64,000 nt of DNA from Chryseobacterium aahli. GTDB taxonomy: Bacteria > Bacteroidota > Bacteroidia > Flavobacteriales > Weeksellaceae. The position numbers and the translations under genes were made by a program. Under the pieces are notes generated by a model. That model worked only from the letters and a program-made list of their open reading frames with translations, did no database searches and had not been told where the DNA came from. The stretch covers positions 48,395 through 112,394 of the forward strand of contig NZ_JALDNB010000016.1 in NCBI RefSeq assembly GCF_022699665.1. Reading direction: 5' to 3'. How positions within the stretch are numbered: the stretch's first letter is position 1; each line of letters opens with the position of its first letter. Below, piece by piece: positions 16,163 through 24,873 of this stretch.

Positions 16163-17167
16163 TTAAAGATTCTTTCCTAATTTTTTTATTTCTTTATCAA
16201 AATCAGAAATTATTTTTTGGGTTTTATTGAATGTTTCGTATTCTATGACTGCTTTTTTATCCGCAACAATTTTGGCTACCTTTCCGTTTCCTTCCAATAC
16301 TTTGTATTCGTTGAAATTTAAAAACTTATTGACACTTTCCGCCAAAGCTTCCATCGTAAAAGTATTTTCTCTTTCAATTAAACCCTCGATGTAATCAAAA
16401 TAACCTGTCACCGTTCTTTCAAGCTGCTGAATTTCTTTTTCTGCGAGATAATTTTTGGCAACTACAACATCAGATTTCAAAATTCTTCCATCTGGAGAAT
16501 GTTTCCATGTAGTCAAGCCCATATTTTCTTTTTCGCTGTTGGCGTTTTTATAAATAATTTCGGCGGCAGTTTTTCCGGTTATGGCAAAATGAAATTTATT
16601 CTGAACTGTTGCGTAAAAGTTTTTAGTAACATCAGAATTTTTATCATAATCAATACTGCATTCGGCGAATAGGTCTGTGACTTGTTGATAAATTCGCCTT
16701 TCACTTGACCGAATCGAGCGGATTCTTTGGAGTAATTCTTTAAAATAATCTTTACCGAAAACGGTTTGTCCCTGCTTCAAACGTTCATCATCCATCACAA
16801 AACCTTTGATGATAAATTCCTTCAAAGTATGCGTTGCCCAAATTCTGAATTGCGTTGCTTTTGCTGAATTGACTCGATAACCAACAGAAATTATGGCATC
16901 GAGATTATAATATTCGAGATTTCTGATAACATTTCTTTCTCCTTCAGTTTGAACTGTTCGGAATTCCCGAACAGTTGCTTCCTTTAAAAGTTCATTGGAA
17001 GCATAAATGTTTGACAAGTGCTCACTAATCGTAGACTTTGCCACATCAAACAAAGCCGCCATTGACTTTTGCGTAAGCCAGGCCGTTTCATTTTGCAGAA
17101 AAACATCGACCCGAACTTCATTGTTTGGCGTCTGATAAATTAAAAATTTTTGAAAATCTTCGTTCAT
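16163..17167 (-). CDS. rhuM: RhuM-family virulence/DNA-binding protein
   Basis: This 334-residue protein matches the RhuM family throughout. It shows VRVDVFLQNETAWLTQKSMA, LFDVAKSTISEHLSNIY (a helix-turn-helix-like segment), NLEYYNLDAIISVGYRVNSA, FRIWATHTLKEFI, and a C-terminal TGKTAAEIIY / MGLTTWK block. RhuM was named from a Salmonella pathogenicity island and is often carried beside restriction or toxin-antitoxin systems. The molecular role is unproven. Here no restriction genes adjoin; it follows SDR and NTF2-like genes with gaps of about 23-31 nt. It could be an orphan defence or toxin-related gene. Confidence 0.88.
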   Translation of the reverse strand: MNEDFQKFLIYQTPNNEVRVDVFLQNETAWLTQKSMAALFDVAKSTISEHLSNIYASNELLKEATVREFRTVQTEGERNVIRNLEYYNLDAIISVGYRVNSAKATQFRIWATHTLKEFIIKGFVMDDERLKQGQTVFGKDYFKELLQRIRSIRSSERRIYQQVTDLFAECSIDYDKNSDVTKNFYATVQNKFHFAITGKTAAEIIYKNANSEKENMGLTTWKHSPDGRILKSDVVVAKNYLAEKEIQQLERTVTGYFDYIEGLIERENTFTMEALAESVNKFLNFNEYKVLEGNGKVAKIVADKKAVIEYETFNKTQKIISDFDKEIKKLGKNL

Positions 17168-17190
17168 TATTTGTTCGTTTTACAACAAAT

Positions 17191-17622
17191 TTATGGCTTT
17201 ATTTCCACACTTTGACGGCTCCACAATTTCCATTCAGATTTCTTTTTAATCCAGATTTCAAGCACTGCGAGTTTCATTTCAAAATCATATTTTTCGTAAA
17301 GACCCGCAACTTTAATGGTTCTTCTGAGGCTGACGGTATTTTTAAACTTTTTAATTTCAGAAACTTCAGTCTGACTGATTTCCTTGTATCCGACTTTCTT
17401 TGAAATAAAATCTTTTTTAAAATCATCCAAATTCAGAATCCAGCCGTTAGAATGACCGAAAGAAACGTCTTTGGTAAATAGATTTACAATTGAAATGTTA
17501 TTATTCATCATCAGAGAATCCAATTTTTTAGCCTGAATCAAAACCGCATCTTCCGCCTTTGAATATTTTTGAGAATATCCAAAAACAAAGAACAATAAAA
17601 AAATTCCACAAAAAACTTTCAT
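17191..17622 (-). CDS. Secreted NTF2-like (DUF4440) protein
   Basis: The 143-residue protein starts at ATG 17622; an upstream TTG at 17628 is less likely. A signal peptide (MKVFCGIFLLFFVFGYSQ) precedes a domain with the NTF2-like DUF4440 pattern: VLIQAKKLDSLMMNNNISIVNLFTK at the start and LEIWIKKKSEWKLWSRQSV at the end. Such domains are small alpha+beta cones used as enzymes or binding modules; no catalytic residue can be assigned. It sits between the SDR and RhuM genes in the same direction. Confidence 0.75.
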   Translation of the reverse strand: MKVFCGIFLLFFVFGYSQKYSKAEDAVLIQAKKLDSLMMNNNISIVNLFTKDVSFGHSNGWILNLDDFKKDFISKKVGYKEISQTEVSEIKKFKNTVSLRRTIKVAGLYEKYDFEMKLAVLEIWIKKKSEWKLWSRQSVEIKP

Positions 17623-17653
17623 TTTCAAATTCTCAAATTAAACCATTTTCAAA

Positions 17654-18406
17654 TTATCCTTTTCTGTAAATCGTTCTCGGCTCACTCTGAGCACTAGGAT
17701 AGATTGTCATATCTGAAACTGTCACGTGCTGTGGAGCATTCACACAGTAAGCGATGGCATCAGCAATATCTTCAGCTTTCAATGCTTCATAACCTGCATA
17801 AACGGTCGCTGCTCTTTCCTGATCACCTTTAAACCTAATCAAAGAAAAATCTGTTTCTACAGCTCCGGGTTGAATATTCGTCACTCTGATTCCAAACTCT
17901 GTGAGTTCGATTCTCATTCCTTCAGAAATCACATCAACTGCCTTTTTTGTAGCACAATACACCACGCCATTCGCATAAGTCTGTCTTGCTGCAACCGAGC
18001 TTATATTGATAATTTGTCCGGAATTTCTTTCTTTCATCATCGGGATAAGCGTTTTTGAAACGTATAGAAGTCCTTTTATGTTACCGTCGATCATAGAATC
18101 CCAGTCGTTGGTACTTCCGGCTGATAAAGGCTCTAAACCATGTGCATTTCCTGCATTATTGATAAGAACATCTACATTTTTCCACTCTTCAGGAAGTGAC
18201 GCGATTGCGTTTTCAACTTCTTCCAAATTTCTGACATCAAATTTTAAACTAAAAACTTCGGTCAAAGCTGATAATTCAGTTTTTACAGATTCCAAAACCT
18301 CTGGTCGTCTTCCGCAAATGATGATTCTGTTTCCTTGTTTTGCAAAAAACTCTGCAGTGGCTTTTCCGATTCCGGAAGTGGCTCCGGTGATGAATATTGT
18401 TTTCAT
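17654..18406 (-). CDS. Short-chain dehydrogenase (YdfG-like SDR)
   Basis: The 250-residue protein starts at ATG 18406 (MKTIFITGATSGIGKATAEF). The TGxxxGIG cofactor loop is at 7-14 and NNAG near 83-86. Ser in the ISSVAA block and the YxxxK pair in YCATKK complete the catalytic residues. The Arg in CGRRPE after beta-2 suggests NADP. The sequence from INISSVAARQTYANGVVYCA onward resembles YdfG-type enzymes, which reduce 3-hydroxy acids such as malonic semialdehyde or serine derivatives. Substrate is inferred only. Confidence 0.88.
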   Translation of the reverse strand: MKTIFITGATSGIGKATAEFFAKQGNRIIICGRRPEVLESVKTELSALTEVFSLKFDVRNLEEVENAIASLPEEWKNVDVLINNAGNAHGLEPLSAGSTNDWDSMIDGNIKGLLYVSKTLIPMMKERNSGQIINISSVAARQTYANGVVYCATKKAVDVISEGMRIELTEFGIRVTNIQPGAVETDFSLIRFKGDQERAATVYAGYEALKAEDIADAIAYCVNAPQHVTVSDMTIYPSAQSEPRTIYRKG

Positions 18407-18426
18407 AAAAATTTTCATTTTTAAAT

Positions 18427-18475
18427 CTAACAATGTATCAGTATATCAGTTTACCAATAATTGGTACATTGTTAG
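18427..18475. repeat. Inverted repeat after yraN
   Basis: CTAACAATGTA (18427-18437) and TACATTGTTAG (18465-18475) are perfect 11-bp inverted arms around a 27-nt A+T-rich loop with related words (TTTACCAAT, TTGGTAAAT). It may act as a transcript 3' end for the yraN operon; no T-run follows. Confidence 0.45.
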
Positions 18476-18497
18476 GTTGGTAAATTGTTACATTAAA

Positions 18498-18869
18498 TTA
18501 ATTGGCGTCGAATGCCTGAAAAGCATCCGGAATATGTTCTACTATTAAATTTCCTTTTTGGTCAGGGAGCACAGAGATAATATCAAATCTCACCTCCTGA
18601 TCTCTATTAAATTCTTCCATAAAATGGTTGGCTGCCGTAACAATCGACTTAATTTTTCCTTTTGTAACGGCTTCTTGTGGCAGAATAAAAAAATCGGTTG
18701 ATCTGGCTTTCACTTCTGTGACAATAATTAAGTTGTCTTTTTCAGAAATAATATCGATTTCAGCTTTTTTAAATCTAAAATTTCGCACCAAAATTCTGTA
18801 GCCGTTTTTCACTAAATATTCGGCAGCCAAATCTTCTGCTTTCTTGCCAAGGTCGTTGTGATCTGCCAT
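18498..18869 (-). CDS. YraN/UPF0102 nuclease-like protein
   Basis: This 123-residue protein fits the UPF0102 family in length and pattern: GKKAEDLAAEYLVKNGYRIL (8-27), then the PD-(D/E)xK-type core KKAEIDIISEKDNLIIVTEVKAR (about 34-56), where Asp, Glu and Lys of the Holliday-junction-resolvase-like fold are kept. Its biochemical role is uncharacterised. Its start overlaps the DoxX stop as TAATG, so the LdcA-DoxX-YraN genes form a tight operon. Confidence 0.9.
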   Translation of the reverse strand: MADHNDLGKKAEDLAAEYLVKNGYRILVRNFRFKKAEIDIISEKDNLIIVTEVKARSTDFFILPQEAVTKGKIKSIVTAANHFMEEFNRDQEVRFDIISVLPDQKGNLIVEHIPDAFQAFDAN

Positions 18870-19222
18870 TACTTTCTAAATTGATACGCCCACCAAATCA
18901 AAACAATCTGTAAAGGAAGTCTCAAAAGAGTAAGCCAAAAATATTTATGATGAATCTGATAAAACTTTTTTGCCATCTCAATATTGGCAGGAAAAACTGC
19001 GATAAATAATGCGATACAAAGATAAGCTCCCAGCTTTTGAGTTTCGGGAAAGAGGAAGAGAATTCCACACAAAATTTCTACTGCACCGCTGATGTAAACC
19101 ATCTGCAGATGCATTGGAATATAATCGGGCATTATTTTCATGAAAATCTGAGGCTTTACAAAATGTATCACTCCAGCTAAAATCAAGAAAAATGCGAGTA
19201 CAAATTTTGAGTAAAACATCAT
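18869..19222 (-). CDS. DoxX-like membrane protein
   Basis: The 117-residue protein has four hydrophobic segments (about 5-22, 43-60, 67-83 and 96-113). The sequence LAGVIHFVKPQIFMKIMPDYIP followed by SGAVEILCGILFLFPE is characteristic of DoxX/DoxD-like small membrane proteins. Some members act with thiosulphate oxidation or redox systems, but most are of unknown role. Coupled to yraN and lying 1 nt from the LD-carboxypeptidase stop. Confidence 0.85.
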   Translation of the reverse strand: MMFYSKFVLAFFLILAGVIHFVKPQIFMKIMPDYIPMHLQMVYISGAVEILCGILFLFPETQKLGAYLCIALFIAVFPANIEMAKKFYQIHHKYFWLTLLRLPLQIVLIWWAYQFRK

Positions 19223-19223
19223 T

Positions 19224-20153
19224 CTATTTAAAAGTTAACGATACATTTTTTCCGGCTTTCAAAGATATTTCTGCTCCTATTATCAAAGGAATATTGTTGT
19301 GAATATGCCCATTTGGGAAAGCAAAAACAGTAGGGAAGTTATATTTTGAAATTCTGTCTGAGATTAATTTGTATGCAAACTCATCAAAGCTTTCTTCGTA
19401 TTGCTTGTTTTCTTTTTCGTCGCCCATATTGGTCATTCCGCCAATAATTAAGCCTTTGATTTTAGTGAAAACTCCGGCTAATTCTAAGCTCATGATCATT
19501 CTGTCGAGTGCATAAAAGTTTTCGCCAATATCTTCGATGAATAAAATTTTATCTTTAAAATCAAAAGAGTATTTTGTTCCTAAAAGCGCATAAACTAAAG
19601 CCAAATTCCCTCCAATCAATTCGCCTTCCACATTTCCTTCTTTGTTGAAATGATTCGATTTTAAAGTATATTTTAAAGGTTTTCCTTTTAGAATATTAAA
19701 CGTTAGATCATAACTTTCATCAGTCACTCCGAAACTTGAGGTTTTAATGGTTTGCCCATGAATTGAAGCGAAACCTTTTTTCAACAAATAACTTTGAATC
19801 ACTGTATTATCAGAATATCCAATATACCATTTCGGATTCTTTGTAAAACCTTTTAAGTTTAAATTTTCAATGAGATGCTGACAGCCATAACCTCCACGAG
19901 ATGCCCAAATAGCAGAAATTTCAGAGTCGTTTAAAGCCCAATTGATGTCTTTGGTTCTTTGCTCTTCAGTTCCGGCATAATTGTAACCGTTTGAAAATTT
20001 TGTATAAAGATTTTCACCTAACACTGGTTGAAAACCTTTGCTTTTAATTAATTTAATTCCTTTCTCAAGCTGAGCGGGTTCTACGGCTCCGGCAGGGGAG
20101 ATGATGGCAATTTTATCGCCTTTTTTAAGAGATTTTGGAAATATTTTTTTCAT
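19224..20153 (-). CDS. LD-carboxypeptidase (S66 family)
   Basis: The length, 309 residues, fits LdcA/MccF serine peptidases. The catalytic Ser is in WYIGYSDNTV (S114), the Glu in LFIEDIGE (E207) and the His in NGHIHNN (H283), giving the S66 triad. The N-terminal GDKIAIISPAGAV and the SRGGYG oxyanion block are also typical. LdcA removes the terminal D-Ala from tetrapeptides during peptidoglycan recycling. MccF members instead cleave microcin C. No signal peptide, so cytoplasmic. It leads an operon with DoxX and yraN. Confidence 0.9.
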   Translation of the reverse strand: MKKIFPKSLKKGDKIAIISPAGAVEPAQLEKGIKLIKSKGFQPVLGENLYTKFSNGYNYAGTEEQRTKDINWALNDSEISAIWASRGGYGCQHLIENLNLKGFTKNPKWYIGYSDNTVIQSYLLKKGFASIHGQTIKTSSFGVTDESYDLTFNILKGKPLKYTLKSNHFNKEGNVEGELIGGNLALVYALLGTKYSFDFKDKILFIEDIGENFYALDRMIMSLELAGVFTKIKGLIIGGMTNMGDEKENKQYEESFDEFAYKLISDRISKYNFPTVFAFPNGHIHNNIPLIIGAEISLKAGKNVSLTFK

Positions 20154-20269
20154 CTGTATTTTTATTGTTTTTATAGGTCATCTGCAATCGCTAAAACTTC
20201 ATGGATATTTATACCATTAAATCATTGCGATTTCATTTTTCAATTGATGTTTTTTTTAATCAGACTGAT

Positions 20270-20956
20270 TTATTGATCTTTCTTGTACTTTAGTTCTTTC
20301 TTTTCTGCTTCTTCTAATCTTTTGTCAAACTGATTAAACTTTTTGAAACTTTGCAGAAATATGAAGAAACTGAAAATAATCAGTACGATACCAACACCTT
20401 TTCTGATATTGTTTGCTAATTTTTGAGTCAATCTATCGTGGAATTGTTTTGATAAGAAAATTTTAGCAAAATCTATCAAAAGATAGGTCATAATCACAAT
20501 GGCTAGGTATAAAATCAGAGTTCCGGTATCCGGATATTGATTTCTCACACCAATAACTGTAAGCAACCAGAAAAGAATGACTCCCACATTTAAAATATTT
20601 AACAGAAACCCATTAAGGAATGTTTTTATGTAGTTCTGACTGATAATTTTTTCTTCTCCCGGCAAGTGCATTTTGGTTTTGGTTACCAACATGATGATAC
20701 CATAAGACAGGATGAGAATCGCTGTAATTCTATAAAAACCGGGGTGTTTATCAATAAGATTTACAATGTCTGCACTGGCATAGTAGGCTGCTATAATGCA
20801 CAGTAAATCTGCTGTAATGACACCAAAATCAAGTGCTAAAGCATGTCTTGGACCTCTTGTAAAACTAGTTTCTATTAAGAGGAAAAAAATAGGACCTATG
20901 AAAACCAGGCTCAACATGAAGCCTAGGCCAACGGCCGATAATACGAGTTCAAACAT
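20270..20956 (-). CDS. LysE/RhtB family translocator
   Basis: The 228-residue inner-membrane protein has about six hydrophobic segments and the family opening LSLVFIGPIFFLLIETSFTRGPRHALALDFG, where GP and the RG-x-x-x-A-L pattern are conserved. The C-terminus is charged (EEAEKKELKYKKDQ). LysE-type exporters release amino acids or related solutes. Substrate cannot be inferred. It stands alone between two gaps. Confidence 0.85.
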   Translation of the reverse strand: MFELVLSAVGLGFMLSLVFIGPIFFLLIETSFTRGPRHALALDFGVITADLLCIIAAYYASADIVNLIDKHPGFYRITAILILSYGIIMLVTKTKMHLPGEEKIISQNYIKTFLNGFLLNILNVGVILFWLLTVIGVRNQYPDTGTLILYLAIVIMTYLLIDFAKIFLSKQFHDRLTQKLANNIRKGVGIVLIIFSFFIFLQSFKKFNQFDKRLEEAEKKELKYKKDQ

Positions 20957-21058
20957 TCAAATTTGTTTCTATCCCAAATTTAAAAATTATATTTCTATTT
21001 GTCTGCAAAAATGAATTTTTTAAATCTAAATCGTATGATAAAAACTTTTTTAAACAAA

Positions 21059-21084
21059 AAAGACTGCCACATAGGACAGTCTTT
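21059..21084 (-). terminator. Terminator of the rnr / membrane protein unit
   Basis: AAAGACTG pairs with CAGTCTTT around a 10-nt loop. On the minus strand a TTTTTTG tract follows, 33 nt after the stop of the gene ending at 21117. Confidence 0.75.
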
Positions 21085-21116
21085 CATTATTTAAAGTGAA
21101 ATAGCACGCTTTCAAT

Positions 21117-21632
21117 TTAGTAGTTATCTGGACAAGATTCATTGTAGACAAATTTGTAATCTTTTCTGACTTTTAAACCAAATATACCTCTTTCAAAAGT
21201 ATAGATGATTTGATTATTACCCCACATTTTTTTATAATCAATAAAAAAACTTCTTGTCATATAAGAATATTTGTAAGCATTACCACTCAAATAAATGTAG
21301 GTAGTTTTTCCTTTTTGGTGACTATTCCTTCCTCCAACTTCAGCAATCTTGCTTTTAAAGCAATATGTTTCTTTTTTTGGATTCATTCCTGTAAAATAAT
21401 TGATTAGAAAAAAACAATTGACTATCAAAGGAAAAACAACTCCAAAAAAGTAATTTTTATCTCCGTCTTTAATTTTAATAATGTTTTTGTTGATTAATCT
21501 ATTAATAATGATGCACATTAAGCTGATAATCAAAACAAACCAATAAAAATTAATAACTGTTTTAAATATCAAAGTTACTAGTAAAACAACATTTAAAATA
21601 CTTAAAACAATATATTTATCAACTTTAGTCAT
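21117..21632 (-). CDS. Hypothetical membrane protein directly after rnr
   Basis: The 171-residue protein has an N-terminal membrane half (three hydrophobic segments at about 9-27, 29-46 and 63-82). The C-terminal half is extracytoplasmic-looking, Tyr-rich and contains KGKTTYIYLSGNAYKYSYMT. I do not recognise it. Its ATG abuts the rnr stop with no gap, so it is translated from the same message. Low G+C and strong Ile/Lys bias suggest an accessory gene inserted after rnr. Confidence 0.6.
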   Translation of the reverse strand: MTKVDKYIVLSILNVVLLVTLIFKTVINFYWFVLIISLMCIIINRLINKNIIKIKDGDKNYFFGVVFPLIVNCFFLINYFTGMNPKKETYCFKSKIAEVGGRNSHQKGKTTYIYLSGNAYKYSYMTRSFFIDYKKMWGNNQIIYTFERGIFGLKVRKDYKFVYNESCPDNY

Positions 21633-23783
21633 TTAATCAACAATCTTAAAGTCTAATTGCTTTTGAATTAAATTAGCTTTTACCACTTTGATCTGAACTT
21701 CTTCGCCCAGCTGAAACTTTCTACCTGTTCTTGAGCCGTAAACAGCGTGTGTCGACTTATCATAGGTGTAAGAATCATCCATTAAATCACGTAATTTAAT
21801 CAAACCTTCAGCACCGTTTTCAGGAATCTGCACCCAGAAACCAAACTCTGCAACTCCGGAAATAACACCCGTAAATGTTTCTCCCAAATGTTTTTCCATG
21901 AATTTTACCTGCATGAATTTGATAGAATCTCTTTCTGCATCGGCAGCCAAACGTTCTCTTGCGCTGCAATGTTTAGCTTTTTCTTCCAATTCATTTTTAT
22001 CAGGAGATTTTCCGCCATCTAAATAATGTTGAAGTAATCTGTGCGCCAATAAATCTGGGTAACGACGGATAGGAGAGGTGAAGTGTGAGTAATAATCAAA
22101 ACCAAGACCGTAGTGACCGATAGGCTCAGTAGAATAAACTGCTTTGCTCATACTTCGCATGGCAAGTGTTTCGATCATATTTTCTTCTCCCTTACCTTTT
22201 ACTTCAGAAAGTAAGTTATTTAGAGATTCGGCAACTTTTTTGGTGTTTGTCAGATCCATTTTATATCCGAAAGTCGAAACGAAATCTCGTAAAGCTTCTA
22301 ATTTCGCAGGATCCGGATCGTCGTGAACTCTGTAAATAAAGGTATTTCCGTTTGGCCTTCCTTTTTTAAGAGAAACAAATTCAGAAACTTTTCTGTTTGC
22401 CAAAAGCATGAATTCTTCAATCAAATGATTTGAATCTTTGCTGACTTTAAAGTAAACTCCAATCGGTTCGCTTTTTTCATTTAAATTAAATCGAACTTCG
22501 CTTCTGTCAAAGGTTATCGCACCGTTTTTAATTCTTTGGTCACGCATGATTTTTGCGAGTCTGTCGAGCGTCAGAATTTCTTCTGTTAAATCGCCTTCCT
22601 GAGTCTCAATTCTTTCCTGAGCTTCTTCATAAGTGAATCTTCTGTCTGAGTGAATGGCAGTTCTACCGAACCATTCATTCACCACTTCAGCTTTATCATT
22701 CATCTCAAAAACCGCTGAGAACGTAAACTTGTCTTCATTCGGACGAAGCGAGCAAACGTCATTACTTAAAACTTCGGGCAACATCGGTACAACACGGTCA
22801 ACCAAATATACAGAAGTCGCTCTTTCGTATGCTTCATCATCCAACATCGTTCCCGGAACTACATAATGCGAAACGTCGGCAATGTGTACTCCGATTTCCC
22901 AGTTTCCGTTGTCTAATTTTTGGATCGATAAGGCATCATCAAAGTCTTTTGCATCTTTCGGGTCAATCGTGAACGTACAGATTTTACGCATATCTCTACG
23001 CTTCGCAACCTCTTCATCGGTCACTCTTCTGTCAATTTTATCGGCGTCCGATTCTACTTCTTCAGGGAAGCTGTATGGTAAACCATATTCTGCTAAAATA
23101 GAGTGAATTTCTGTTTCGTGTTCTCCTGGAGCTCCAAGAACTTTAATAATTTCACCATCAGGATTTTTATCTCCAGATTTCCATTCCAGCATTTTTACAA
23201 CGACTTTATCGCCGTTTTCGGCACCGTTAATTTTACCTTTTGGTATAAAAATATCAGTGTTAATCGTTTTTTTATCACAAACGACAAACCCGAATTCTTT
23301 ATGCTGAACGAGCTGGAAAGTTCCTACAAACTCTGTGCGGTTTCTTTCTAAAACTTCTAGCACAGAGCCTTCCATTTTTTTTCCTTTAAAATTGTAGGTT
23401 ACGATAAGAACTTTATCGCCTTGCAATGCATCTTTCACATTTTTTGCGTGAACGAAAACGTCATCTTTTAAATTCTCGACTGTTACGTAAGCATTTCCAC
23501 TTTGGTTGAAATCAATAATTCCTGTTAAAGTACCTTCAATGTTTAGATTGATGCTAAATTTTCCTTTTTCAGTTTCCTTAATTCTTTGATTTGCTAAAAG
23601 CTTATGTAAAGACTGGATTACCAACTCACGTTGTCTCGGATTTTTATAGTCAATTCCGTCTGAAATCTGTTTGTAATTGTATATTTTGGTTTGGTTCTGA
23701 TTCATAAAACGGAGAATCAGTCTTCCAATTTCCAAGAGTTTTGAGTCATTTTTCTGACTTATGTATTTATTTTTTTTTGGCAT
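21633..23783 (-). CDS. rnr: Ribonuclease R
   Basis: This 716-residue 3'-5' exoribonuclease has an N-terminal winged-helix segment and two cold-shock domains (about 70-220). The RNB catalytic domain starts around FTIDPKDAKDFDDALS (about 268-283), whose Asp residues bind Mg, and includes YSHFTSPIRRYPDLLAHR. A C-terminal S1 domain (about 630-714, GVISGVAEFGFWVQIPENGAEGL) follows. RNase R degrades structured RNA. Length is normal for Bacteroidota. Confidence 0.96.
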   Translation of the reverse strand: MPKKNKYISQKNDSKLLEIGRLILRFMNQNQTKIYNYKQISDGIDYKNPRQRELVIQSLHKLLANQRIKETEKGKFSINLNIEGTLTGIIDFNQSGNAYVTVENLKDDVFVHAKNVKDALQGDKVLIVTYNFKGKKMEGSVLEVLERNRTEFVGTFQLVQHKEFGFVVCDKKTINTDIFIPKGKINGAENGDKVVVKMLEWKSGDKNPDGEIIKVLGAPGEHETEIHSILAEYGLPYSFPEEVESDADKIDRRVTDEEVAKRRDMRKICTFTIDPKDAKDFDDALSIQKLDNGNWEIGVHIADVSHYVVPGTMLDDEAYERATSVYLVDRVVPMLPEVLSNDVCSLRPNEDKFTFSAVFEMNDKAEVVNEWFGRTAIHSDRRFTYEEAQERIETQEGDLTEEILTLDRLAKIMRDQRIKNGAITFDRSEVRFNLNEKSEPIGVYFKVSKDSNHLIEEFMLLANRKVSEFVSLKKGRPNGNTFIYRVHDDPDPAKLEALRDFVSTFGYKMDLTNTKKVAESLNNLLSEVKGKGEENMIETLAMRSMSKAVYSTEPIGHYGLGFDYYSHFTSPIRRYPDLLAHRLLQHYLDGGKSPDKNELEEKAKHCSARERLAADAERDSIKFMQVKFMEKHLGETFTGVISGVAEFGFWVQIPENGAEGLIKLRDLMDDSYTYDKSTHAVYGSRTGRKFQLGEEVQIKVVKANLIQKQLDFKIVD

Positions 23784-23852
23784 TATTAATTGCTTTTTTT
23801 AAAATTATTTTTTTGAAATTTCATTATTGTAACTACCTTCTGCTATCATAGA

Positions 23853-24863
23853 TCAACTTCTGGTTTCAAAAATATATTTAAATTTATAATTATAAACAGT
23901 AGTGTAAGTAATAATTTCAAACGTAATTTCTGGATGAAATTTCTTATTTTCTATATTTCCATCTTCATGAAATATAATTTTATTAAAATTACTGGGTAAT
24001 TTAGAAAGTTTCTTATTTTTATTTTTATTTTTATTTTTAAGATATTTTATTTTGCCATATTTTGGATCTGAAAAAGAAGAAAGCTTATTTATAAAGGTAA
24101 TTTGTTCGCTATTCAACTTTCCAAATTCTTCATCATTTTCTGTGTAAAAACCACTTCTATCCCAAAATAAAGAATTATTTGATGCAGGAAAAATATTTTG
24201 ATTGATAGCGCTAGAAATTTTTCTTATCATTTTTTCGTCCCAAATGTATGATTCTGATGTGTAATTTAAGGTTTCTGGAAATTCAAAAGTTGGACACTCT
24301 GCCGGTCCATGTCCTTCAAAAATGTTTGGATTGATAATTAATAAAACAGCAGAATCAAATTTAATCTTCTTTAAAATTTCTAATACTGGTTTTTGTAAAG
24401 ACTTGTAATTAATTTCTTTCTGTAAATTTATGTAATCGTGTGCTTCTTTTCTTGCAATTTCATAATTTTCAGAGCAATTTTTTTTTGGACAACCTTGTTT
24501 TTCAGGAATACCAGGAATCGTAGGACACGCATCATCTTTATCTAAAATCCCATCTCCATCTGTATCTGACCATGGACAACCATTATTTTCCGTAGGACCT
24601 GCAACTTTATAGCAAGCATCATCTTTATCCCAAATCCCATCTCCATCATTATCTGTCCATGGACAGCCGTTATTTTCTTCGGAACCTACATCTTTGGGAC
24701 ATTGATCTAAATAGAACAAAATACCATCTCGATCTTCATCAGAAAGACACATCTTTTTGCTGAATTGTTTCCTGCATTTTTTAAAAGCTTGTTTGTCGGC
24801 AATTTCCTGTGCACTGGTAAAAATTATTAGAAATAATAAGCAAAATGTTGCAAAAGTTTTCAT
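23853..24863 (-). CDS. Secreted protein with thrombospondin type 3 repeats
   Basis: The 336-residue protein has a signal peptide (MKTFATFCLLFLIIFTSAQ) and three calcium-binding TSP3-type repeats: DEDRDGILFYLDQCP, DNDGDGIWDKDDACY and DTDGDGILDKDDACP (about 41-115), with NNGCPW linkers. In Bacteroidota such repeats usually join a beta-barrel or OmpA domain; here a different, unrecognised C-terminal domain (about 125-336) follows and no OmpA motif is visible. A Lys-Asn tract (about 275-284) is encoded by four ATTTTT hexanucleotides. It follows the next gene by 10 nt and is probably co-transcribed. Confidence 0.75.
   Translation of the reverse strand: MKTFATFCLLFLIIFTSAQEIADKQAFKKCRKQFSKKMCLSDEDRDGILFYLDQCPKDVGSEENNGCPWTDNDGDGIWDKDDACYKVAGPTENNGCPWSDTDGDGILDKDDACPTIPGIPEKQGCPKKNCSENYEIARKEAHDYINLQKEINYKSLQKPVLEILKKIKFDSAVLLIINPNIFEGHGPAECPTFEFPETLNYTSESYIWDEKMIRKISSAINQNIFPASNNSLFWDRSGFYTENDEEFGKLNSEQITFINKLSSFSDPKYGKIKYLKNKNKNKNKKLSKLPSNFNKIIFHEDGNIENKKFHPEITFEIITYTTVYNYKFKYIFETRS
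24015..24038. repeat. Hexanucleotide microsatellite (ATTTTT)4 inside a gene
   Basis: Four perfect ATTTTT units encode alternating Lys-Asn in the TSP3-repeat protein. Copy-number change would stay in frame. Confidence 0.8.
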
Positions 24864-24873
24864 TTAACTTATT

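Noticed and set aside
24015..24038. Phase-variable frameshift tract
   Set aside because: The unit is six bases, so copy changes keep the frame.
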